Below, piece by piece: positions 6,051-11,529 of a stretch of 11,529 nt of DNA. Location of the stretch: positions 1 through 11,529 of the forward strand of contig CAJJKI010000026.1 of the NCBI GenBank assembly GCA_905188025.1. Direction: 5' to 3'. The notes below the pieces were generated by a model that made no database searches, was not told where the DNA came from, and worked only from the letters and a program-made list of their open reading frames with translations. The stretch comes from an uncultured Eubacteriales bacterium (lineage in GTDB: Bacteria > Bacillota_I > Bacilli_A > RF39 > UBA660). The position numbers and the translations under genes are program-made. Positions within the stretch are counted from its first letter, which is position 1; each line of letters begins with the position of its first letter.

Positions 6051-7172
6051 ATGATATATTTAGATTATTCGGCAACAACTCCGGTTGATAAGAGGGTGTT
6101 AGATACATTTAATAAAGTATGTTTAGAGTATCCTGGTAATACTAATTCTTTACATAGTTTAGGAGTTAAGTCACATGAATTATCTGATTATGCTACTGAA
6201 GAGATAGCTAAAATGCTTCATGTTAAGAAGAGTGAGATTATATATACTTCAGGGGCTAGTGAGTCAAATAATACGGTTATAAAGGGAGTATGTGAGAGAT
6301 ATAAGAATCGTGGTAAACATATTATTACTACTTTTCTAGAACATTCTTCAATAATAGCACCACTTAATTATTTAACTAGTCAAGGATTTGAAGTTGATTT
6401 TGTTAAAATAGATGATAATGGACTTGTTGATTTAGAAGACTTAAAGAGACTTATGAGAGATGATACGATACTAGTTAGTGTTTGTGCTGTTGATAGTGAG
6501 CTTGGTCTTAAACAGCCTATTAAGGAAATTAGTGAAATAGTAAGAAAGTATCCTAAGTGTTATTTTCATGTAGATTGTACGCAAGCTTTAGGAAAGATTA
6601 ATATTGATTTATCTGGTGTTGATTTTGCTAGTTTTTCAGGGCATAAGATATTTGGCCTTAAAGGAATAGGACTGTTGTATAAGAAAGAAAATATAGTGAT
6701 AGAGCCACTTATTCATGGTGGAAAAAGTACTACAATATATCGTAGTGGTACGCCTGCTTTACCATTAATGGTATCAATGATGAAAGCTATGCAATTAATT
6801 ATACCTAATATAGATAAAAATTATAAATATATAGAAGAATTAAATAAGAAGATATGTGATAAATTAAGAGAATATCCTTTGGTACATATTAATAGTACGG
6901 ATAAGAGTATTCCTCATACGATTAATTTTAGTTTGAGAAAGATTAAGTCAGAGACTTTTGTGCATGCATTAGATGAACATGAAGTATATATATCTACGAA
7001 GAGTGCTTGTTCAAGTGCTGATAGTATGTCTAATGCAGTATATGCAGTTACTAAAGATAAAGATATAGCTAATCATAGTTTAAGAATTAGTATTTCTTAT
7101 ATGACTACGATGGATGAAATAAATAGATTCTTTCAAATATTTGATGAATGTTATAAGAAATTAGATATGTAG
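6051..7172 (+). CDS. Cysteine desulfurase (NifS/IscS family)
   Basis: This PLP enzyme removes sulfur from L-cysteine to give alanine and an enzyme persulfide for Fe-S clusters, thiolated tRNA or thiamine. The start at 6051 is chosen because AGGTGAT (6041-6047) precedes it and MIYLDYSATTPV is the family N-terminus; longer frames from 5988 run through the terminator hairpin. The protein has 373 residues. Motifs: SGASESNN (68-74), EHSS with the PLP-stacking His98, HVDCTQ (173-178), SGHKIFGLKG with PLP-binding Lys199, RSGTPALP, and SACSS with the persulfide-forming Cys320. Where E. coli IscS has NNE, this has DSE (148-150), a variant I associate with a clostridial-type subgroup. No IscU/SufU or ThiI lies next to it; instead two thiol-redox genes follow eight bases later, so the sulfur acceptor is unclear. 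Confidence 0.93.
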   Translation: MIYLDYSATTPVDKRVLDTFNKVCLEYPGNTNSLHSLGVKSHELSDYATEEIAKMLHVKKSEIIYTSGASESNNTVIKGVCERYKNRGKHIITTFLEHSSIIAPLNYLTSQGFEVDFVKIDDNGLVDLEDLKRLMRDDTILVSVCAVDSELGLKQPIKEISEIVRKYPKCYFHVDCTQALGKINIDLSGVDFASFSGHKIFGLKGIGLLYKKENIVIEPLIHGGKSTTIYRSGTPALPLMVSMMKAMQLIIPNIDKNYKYIEELNKKICDKLREYPLVHINSTDKSIPHTINFSLRKIKSETFVHALDEHEVYISTKSACSSADSMSNAVYAVTKDKDIANHSLRISISYMTTMDEINRFFQIFDECYKKLDM

Positions 7173-7180
7173 GTGATGAT

Positions 7181-7447
7181 ATGAAGATTATAAAGATAGG
7201 GGCTATGTGGTGTCCTGGATGCTTAGTGATGAAGAAAGTGTGGAAAAATATTTTGAGTGATTATCCTGAACTAAATATAATAGAATTAGATTATGATATG
7301 GATGGTCAAGAAGTAGAAAAATATAATCCAGGAAAAGTATTACCAGTAATTATATTTATGGATGATAATGATCAGGAATTAGAGAGAGTTATTGGAGAAG
7401 TAAAAGAAGAACTACTTAGAAAGAAGATTAGCGAGTATGATAAGTAG
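7181..7447 (+). CDS. Small cytoplasmic thioredoxin-like protein (WCPGC)
   Basis: The 88-residue single-domain thioredoxin-fold protein begins directly with the strand leading to the active site, MKIIKIGAMWCPGCLVMKK. The redox pair is Cys11-Cys14 in WCPGC, with Pro and Gly swapped relative to classical WCGPC. The cis-proline is likely Pro55 (KVLPVIIFM). It is shorter than classical TrxA (about 105), lacking the first beta/alpha elements, as in minimal thioredoxins. No signal peptide or membrane segment is present. AGGTGAT (7171-7177) overlaps the preceding stop, and its 3' end overlaps the next gene by 11 bases, so all three genes are tightly coupled. A plausible job is donating electrons to the membrane partner encoded next, or reducing the persulfide of the desulfurase; both are inference. 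Confidence 0.85.
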   Translation: MKIIKIGAMWCPGCLVMKKVWKNILSDYPELNIIELDYDMDGQEVEKYNPGKVLPVIIFMDDNDQELERVIGEVKEELLRKKISEYDK

Positions 7448-8678
7448 ATTAAAGAAGTGTTTGTTGATATTCTTAATGTTTATAGTATCATTACCAGTAG
7501 TGTTTGCGGATACTGATAATAGTAAGAAGGATAATTTAGTTAATATATATTTATTTTATTCAGATACTTGTCCACATTGTGCTGAAGAAGAAAAACTTCT
7601 TGATGAGTTAGAAGATAAATATAAGAATATTAAGATATATAGATATGAGATAGGTAATCAAGAGAATTCTATATTGTTAGATGAAGTGGCAGGGTTATTT
7701 GATACTACGGTTACTGGTGTACCTTTTACGGTTATTGGAGGAAAGGTATATAAGGGATTTAGTTATGAGAACTCTAAGGCTAAGTTTATGGGAACAATTG
7801 AATATTATTCAGAATATGGATATAAGGATATAGTTGGTGAATATATAGGAGGAGTAGAACTTCCTAGTTATCAATTACCGGAAGAGACTCCTGATATAGG
7901 AGAATATCTTGAAGACTATAATAATTATAAGATAGAGGTACCATTATTTGGAGTGGTAGAAACTAAGAATTTAACTTTACCAGTTATTGCTATTTTGATA
8001 GGACTTGTTGATGGATTTAATCCTTGTGCTATGTGGGTACTATTATTTTTAATTAGTATGCTTATTGGAATGAAGGATAAGAGAAAGATGATTGCTTTGG
8101 GAACGGCTTTCTTGGTAACTTCAGCATTTATCTATTTGCTATTTATGGTGGCATGGTTAAATGTAGCTACTTTGCTTTTATCGGTTAATTATGTGAGAAT
8201 TGGTATAGGTGCTGTAGCTATTATTGGAGCAGTATTCAATTTATTTGGATATTTTCGTCATAGAAAAGAGACAGGATGCAATGTAGTAAATGATAAGAAG
8301 AGGAATAAAATATTTGATAGAATTAAAAAGTTTACTCATGAAGAGAATTTCTTTTTAGCATTAGTAGGAGTTATGGCATTAGCTATATCAGTTAATATAG
8401 TAGAGTTGGCTTGTTCAGCAGGACTTCCGGTTATGTTTACACAGATACTATCAATGAATAATTTAACAGTAGTACAAGAAGTTATGTATATAGCTTTATA
8501 TATGCTTTTCTTCTTGATTGATGATTTAATTGTATTTATTGTTGCTGTTAAGACGATGGAAGTTACAGGAGTTTCTACTAAGTATGGAAAGCTTAGCAAG
8601 TTAATCGGAGGCGTTTTATTGTTATTGATAGGAATATTAATGATATTTAAACCTGAATGGTTAATGTTTAATTTTTAG
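7437..8678 (+). CDS. Thioredoxin-CcdA/DsbD-like transmembrane electron carrier fusion
   Basis: The 413 residues form three parts. Residues 1-24 are a signal peptide (basic n-region MISRLKK, hydrophobic core, VFA before DTD). Residues 33-135 are a thioredoxin-like domain with Cys45-Cys48 in SDTCPHC and likely cis-Pro96 in TGVPFT, placed outside the membrane. After a linker, about residues 180-405 form six predicted membrane helices of the CcdA/DsbD type. The paired intramembrane cysteines expected in that family are seen: Cys197 in FNPCAMW (helix 1) and Cys326 in ELACSAGLP (helix 4). Known relatives pass electrons from cytoplasmic thioredoxin through such a cysteine pair to outer thiol proteins. 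Here the N-terminal CPHC domain would be the built-in first acceptor. The start is translationally coupled: ATG lies inside the upstream gene, 11-base overlap, with a weak SD. Client proteins are unknown. Confidence 0.9.
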   Translation: MISRLKKCLLIFLMFIVSLPVVFADTDNSKKDNLVNIYLFYSDTCPHCAEEEKLLDELEDKYKNIKIYRYEIGNQENSILLDEVAGLFDTTVTGVPFTVIGGKVYKGFSYENSKAKFMGTIEYYSEYGYKDIVGEYIGGVELPSYQLPEETPDIGEYLEDYNNYKIEVPLFGVVETKNLTLPVIAILIGLVDGFNPCAMWVLLFLISMLIGMKDKRKMIALGTAFLVTSAFIYLLFMVAWLNVATLLLSVNYVRIGIGAVAIIGAVFNLFGYFRHRKETGCNVVNDKKRNKIFDRIKKFTHEENFFLALVGVMALAISVNIVELACSAGLPVMFTQILSMNNLTVVQEVMYIALYMLFFLIDDLIVFIVAVKTMEVTGVSTKYGKLSKLIGGVLLLLIGILMIFKPEWLMFNF

Positions 8679-8708
8679 AGATAAGTAGGTTATTTGCTTA
8701 TCTTTTTT
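8679..8708 (+). terminator. Terminator of the redox operon
   Basis: A 7-bp perfect stem, agataag (8679-8685) and cttatct (8697-8703), with an 11-base loop is followed by a six-T run (8703-8708). It starts right after the stop codon. Confidence 0.82.
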
Positions 8709-8728
8709 CTTTATATTTTGATAAATTG

Positions 8729-8737
8729 TGATATAAT
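8729..8737 (+). promoter_or_regulatory. Upstream extended -10 promoter before the ligase gene
   Basis: TGATATAAT is a perfect extended -10. No recognisable -35 lies at 17 bp (ctttat). It would start a transcript near 8744 with a leader of almost 200 bases before the ligase start codon, containing only very short open frames. Confidence 0.5.
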
Positions 8738-8878
8738 AGGGCTTGCAAATGTTATATTGAGGTTGCTTTTATGATATTTCTTAATGTATATATATAATAT
8801 GTCAGTTGAATGGGGATTGTTATGTTATATTTGAATGATGAAGAAAAAGAAATAATTGTAGAAATATAGAATGAATTT
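8738..8878 (+). other. Leader region with only very short open frames
   Basis: Between the two extended -10 sites lie an 8-codon frame at 8771-8797 (MIFLNVYI, preceded by GAGGT), a 16-codon frame at 8784-8834 and a 15-codon frame at 8822-8869 (MLYLNDEEKEIIVEI, preceded by GGGGA). None resembles a known peptide. They could be leader peptides, a decayed small gene or chance. No convincing hairpin or riboswitch is visible. Confidence 0.3.
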
Positions 8879-8887
8879 TGATATAAT
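8879..8887 (+). promoter_or_regulatory. Proximal extended -10 promoter of the ligase gene
   Basis: TGATATAAT repeats the 8729 site exactly, including the TG. A partial -35, ttgtag (8856-8861), lies at 20-bp spacing. Transcription would start near 8894, about 47 bases before the ATG at 8941. Confidence 0.6.
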
Positions 8888-8940
8888 GTAGTTATAAATA
8901 ATATTTAAAATAATATTTTGAAGGAGATGTGGGGGATATT

Positions 8941-10719
8941 ATGACACAAGAATATTTAAGAGAATTAAGGGAAAAGGTATTGAAAATAAATAAACCTGGT
9001 GAAATAGAAAAAGTTTTAGAGTATAAAACAATGTATCAAAGATTTAAAGAAGTTGCTTTAGAAAAAGAAGATGCTCCAGTGTTATATTATATGGGGAGAG
9101 TTTTTACCTATCGTGAATTGTTAACTCTTGTAGATAATACTGCTAAAGGATTTAGTGAATTTGGAATTAAATATAATGATCCTGTAGCTATGAGTATGTT
9201 GGCAGAGCCAAATAGTATTATTGCATTATATGCACTAGATAAAATAGGTGTTACTTTACATATGGTTAATACGTTAGGTAGTGCTGATGAAATAAAAAGG
9301 GAATTGAATAAATTTTCATCAAAATATTTTGTTGGGAATGATATATTTTGCAGCGATAAAATGATTGATACTTTGAAAAAAACTGGTGTTGAAAAGTTAT
9401 TTGTATCTTCTTTAACGGATTGTATGCCTTTAGGTGTAATTAATAAAGATAAAATAAAATACGAGTTGGTTGAATATTTGAAAGGTCTTAAGAAATCGAA
9501 ATATGATGATAATAATATAGTTTGTTTCAATAAATTATTAGAAATTGGTAGAGAAAGTAATATTGATTTAAAAGAGGCTACTTTTGTACCTAATAAACTA
9601 GCGACTATTGCATACACTAGTGGATCATCAGGAGATGCCAAGGCATGTATGGCAACATGGGAAAGAATTGATTCAATGATTCAAGTGATGGGAATGACTG
9701 AATTAGGAAGATTTGAACCAAGTGATAAAATGTTTACAACATTTCCATTATGGATATATTATTCACTTTTGAATATGATACATGAGCCAATTTGCTTAGG
9801 TGTAGCACTAGCTTTGGATCCAATATTTAATCCTAAAGATATAATTAGAAGAAATAAACAATATCAATTTAATCATTGGTTGACTATTCCGCCTTATATA
9901 GCTACGATGGTTAAGATGAATAAAAAAACAGATTGTTCAAAATGGAAAATAGTTTTAACAGGTGGTTCTGAATTATCAAATGATATTAAGCTAGCTGCTG
10001 ATGAATATGTTAAAAAAAATGGTGGAAATATAAAAATTGTTCAAGGATATGGTGCCTCAGAAATGTTGGGATCATTTGCATATTGTTATAATGATGAATC
10101 ATCATTAGGTAGCTTAGGTGTCCCATGTGTTGGAAACATGTTAAAAATATTAGATGTAGATACACATGAAGAGGTTAAACCTGGTGAAATGGGAGTAGGA
10201 TATTTATATTCTCCAGCTAGAATGACTGGTTATTATGGAGATGAAGAAGCAACTAATAACAACTTAATAGTAGATGAAGATGGAGTTGTTTGGTATAATT
10301 CTGAAGATATTATTCATCAAAATGAAAAAGGAGAAATATTTTTAGATGATAGAATTAGAAGAATTGCTTTAACTTTTGATTCAGCAGGAAATCCTACAAA
10401 AATTATTCCTTCGAGAACTAGAAAATGTATAGAAGGTATGGAAGGTATAATTGATTGTGAAGTAATCACAGTACCTGATGATAAACTAGAAAATGTGGCA
10501 ATAGCTTTTGTAGTAGTTAATGATAAAAATAATGAAACTAATGATTTTATAAAAATTATTAAAAAAGAATGTTTAGAAGGTATTCCTGAATACATGGTAC
10601 CTAAAGAAATTATATTTGTCTCTGAACTTCCAAAATTGTCTAATCAAAAAAATGATTTAAAGGTTTTAGAAAAAATGTATAATGATAGTTTAATTTCTGG
10701 TAAAAAGCTTATTAAATAA
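8941..10719 (+). CDS. AMP-forming ligase / acyl-CoA synthetase-like (ANL superfamily), divergent
   Basis: The 592 residues have ANL-superfamily architecture: these enzymes activate a carboxylate as an acyl-AMP, then usually pass it to CoA or a carrier thiol. ATG 8941 is preferred because GGGGG (8931-8935) lies five bases upstream; AAGGAG (8921-8926) is too close to the alternative GTG at 8929. The adenylate-binding loop is YTSGSSGDAKA (225-235; usual YTSGTTGxPKG). VQGYGASEM (367-375) is motif A5, YNSED with ribose-binding Asp456 is A7, DDRIRRI (469-475) a reworked A8, and LPKLSNQKNDLK (563-574) keeps the A10 lysine (Lys570). The substrate cannot be told; there is no carrier domain, condensation domain or membrane segment. 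It stands alone between its promoter and a strong terminator. It could be a fatty-acid, aryl-acid or amino-acid activating enzyme, or a non-catalytic derivative. Confidence 0.88.
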   Translation: MTQEYLRELREKVLKINKPGEIEKVLEYKTMYQRFKEVALEKEDAPVLYYMGRVFTYRELLTLVDNTAKGFSEFGIKYNDPVAMSMLAEPNSIIALYALDKIGVTLHMVNTLGSADEIKRELNKFSSKYFVGNDIFCSDKMIDTLKKTGVEKLFVSSLTDCMPLGVINKDKIKYELVEYLKGLKKSKYDDNNIVCFNKLLEIGRESNIDLKEATFVPNKLATIAYTSGSSGDAKACMATWERIDSMIQVMGMTELGRFEPSDKMFTTFPLWIYYSLLNMIHEPICLGVALALDPIFNPKDIIRRNKQYQFNHWLTIPPYIATMVKMNKKTDCSKWKIVLTGGSELSNDIKLAADEYVKKNGGNIKIVQGYGASEMLGSFAYCYNDESSLGSLGVPCVGNMLKILDVDTHEEVKPGEMGVGYLYSPARMTGYYGDEEATNNNLIVDEDGVVWYNSEDIIHQNEKGEIFLDDRIRRIALTFDSAGNPTKIIPSRTRKCIEGMEGIIDCEVITVPDDKLENVAIAFVVVNDKNNETNDFIKIIKKECLEGIPEYMVPKEIIFVSELPKLSNQKNDLKVLEKMYNDSLISGKKLIK

Positions 10720-10724
10720 AAATG

Positions 10725-10758
10725 ATCTATAAAGTAAATCAATACTTTATAGATTTTT
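10725..10758 (+). terminator. Strong terminator after the ligase gene
   Basis: A perfect 12-bp stem, atctataaagta (10725-10736) and tactttatagat (10743-10754), encloses the six-base loop aatcaa and is followed by T residues to 10758. It is the strongest hairpin in the window and starts six bases after the stop codon. Confidence 0.88.
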
Positions 10759-10793
10759 ATTATTCAATTATTTATGTATAAATTTATTATTTG

Positions 10794-10802
10794 TGTTATA
10801 AT
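10794..10802 (+). promoter_or_regulatory. Extended -10 promoter of the membrane sensor gene
   Basis: TGTTATAAT is identical to the -10 before the TrmH-family gene. No clear -35 is present (atgtat at 17 bp). The start of transcription near 10809 leaves a leader of about 20 bases, with GAGGTG (10820-10825) as SD four bases before ATG 10830. Confidence 0.6.
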
Positions 10803-10829
10803 TGTATTAGTATTATAGTGAGGTGTGAA

Positions 10830-11529
10830 ATGTATTTAATTTTATTACAAGTTGTTAGTTTGGTGTATATAGTATTACTAAATTTATTTTATTTTTCTAA
10901 AAAGCATTTAAATAGTATTGAAAATAATATATATAAATATTTATTGTTGTCAAATGCAGTTGGATTAATAATAGAATTGTTATGTTTTTATTCGGTTGCA
11001 CATATGGAAATGATTCCGTTATTTAATTCTTTTGTCACAAAATTATTACTTGTTTATTATTTATGGTTTATTGCTTTATATACGTATTATGTTTTTGTGA
11101 TTGCTTATAAAGATAAAGAAAATAATAAATTTAATAAAAATTTAAAGCGAATTAAAACATGTGATTTTATTGGCTTTGTTATATCATCTGCTATCGTTTC
11201 GTATTTACCAATGTATTATTATAATGATGGAAAATATGTTTATTCATATGGGCCTTCGGTTAATTGCTTGAGTTTAATTTTACTCGTTATTATGACTGTT
11301 TGGTTAATTATAATAATTAGAAATTATAAAAACATTAAAACTCATAAATATTTACCAGTAATTATTTTTATTGTTTTAGCTGGAATAGGAGGACTTATTC
11401 AAAATATATATCCACATGTATTATTGACTACTCCGATAGAATCATTAATTATCTTCCTAATGTATTTTACAATAGAGAATCCTGATATGAAATTACTTAA
11501 AGAAATGCATGAAGCTAAAGAGATAAGTG
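10830..11529 (+). CDS. Seven-TM sensor, probable histidine kinase N-terminus (3'-partial)
   Basis: The frame is open from ATG 10830 to the right edge (233 codons visible), so the gene is cut. The visible part is almost all membrane: seven predicted helices at about residues 2-22, 36-56, 68-93, 110-130, 143-164, 173-191 and 196-213, joined by short basic loops. After the last helix the sequence turns hydrophilic with FTIENPDMKLLKEMHEAKE. This looks like the linker that in many Firmicutes 7-TM histidine kinases leads into the helical phospho-acceptor domain. The H-box and ATPase domain would lie beyond 11529, so the kinase call is inference. It has its own promoter and SD and no overlap with the ligase gene. 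A GGDEF protein or other 7-TM signalling protein is possible instead. Confidence 0.75.
   Translation, partial: MYLILLQVVSLVYIVLLNLFYFSKKHLNSIENNIYKYLLLSNAVGLIIELLCFYSVAHMEMIPLFNSFVTKLLLVYYLWFIALYTYYVFVIAYKDKENNKFNKNLKRIKTCDFIGFVISSAIVSYLPMYYYNDGKYVYSYGPSVNCLSLILLVIMTVWLIIIIRNYKNIKTHKYLPVIIFIVLAGIGGLIQNIYPHVLLTTPIESLIIFLMYFTIENPDMKLLKEMHEAKEIS

Noticed and set aside
8898..8920. AATATT inverted repeat before the ligase as a regulatory hairpin
   Set aside because: It is a weak six-pair AT-only stem with no tail or conservation evidence.
8929..8940. GTG start for the ligase
   Set aside because: AAGGAG is only two bases away from it, too close; ATG 8941 has GGGGG at five bases.

Overview
The window looks like a very AT-rich (low-GC) Firmicutes genome of the Bacilli/Erysipelotrichia/Mollicutes-relative type, probably gut-associated. 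The reasons are strong AT bias, ATA/AGA/AGT-rich codon use, purine-rich Shine-Dalgarno (SD) sites before most genes, T-tailed hairpin terminators, and a RimM/TrmD/TrmH-family gene set typical of low-GC Gram-positives. TGA is used as a stop (end of the TrmH-family gene, inside an ATGA overlap) and Trp is TGG, so the ordinary bacterial code applies rather than the Mycoplasma code. The lineage call is inference; no rRNA or other phylogenetic marker was compared. All supported genes are on the + strand.

Layout. (1) Bases 1-2829 are the 3' part of a large gene cut by the left edge. It has five in-frame 78-bp (26-residue) tandem repeats, a long helical middle, an unidentified domain with a GERTGACMRIGG motif, and one C-terminal membrane anchor. 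It ends in a terminator. (2) Bases 2932-5304 are an RNA-modification/ribosome-maturation operon: TrmH/SpoU-family methyltransferase, rimM, trmD and a small lysine-rich unknown protein. The operon terminator overlaps the end of the last gene. (3) Bases 5388-5852 encode a small membrane-anchored protein with a SPOR-like outer domain, behind a possible sporulation-type promoter. (4) Bases 6051-8678 are a compact sulfur/thiol-redox operon: cysteine desulfurase, a tiny cytoplasmic thioredoxin-like protein (WCPGC), and a signal peptide-thioredoxin (CPHC)-CcdA/DsbD membrane fusion. It is preceded by a terminator-like hairpin and closed by a terminator. (5) Bases 8941-10719 encode a divergent AMP-forming ligase (ANL superfamily) with a two-promoter leader and a strong terminator. 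(6) Bases 10830-11529 are the start of a 7-TM sensor protein, probably a histidine kinase, cut by the right edge.

How they work together. The TrmH-RimM-TrmD block is translation housekeeping, although rpsP and rplS, the usual neighbours of rimM/trmD, are absent. The redox block reads as a path in which electrons from cytoplasmic thioredoxin cross the membrane through paired intramembrane cysteines to an outward-facing CPHC domain, co-transcribed with a sulfur-mobilising enzyme. The most novel-looking items are the repeat/tail-anchor protein, the redox operon, and the divergent ligase next to a multi-TM sensor. No mobile element, tRNA, rRNA or CRISPR array was seen.
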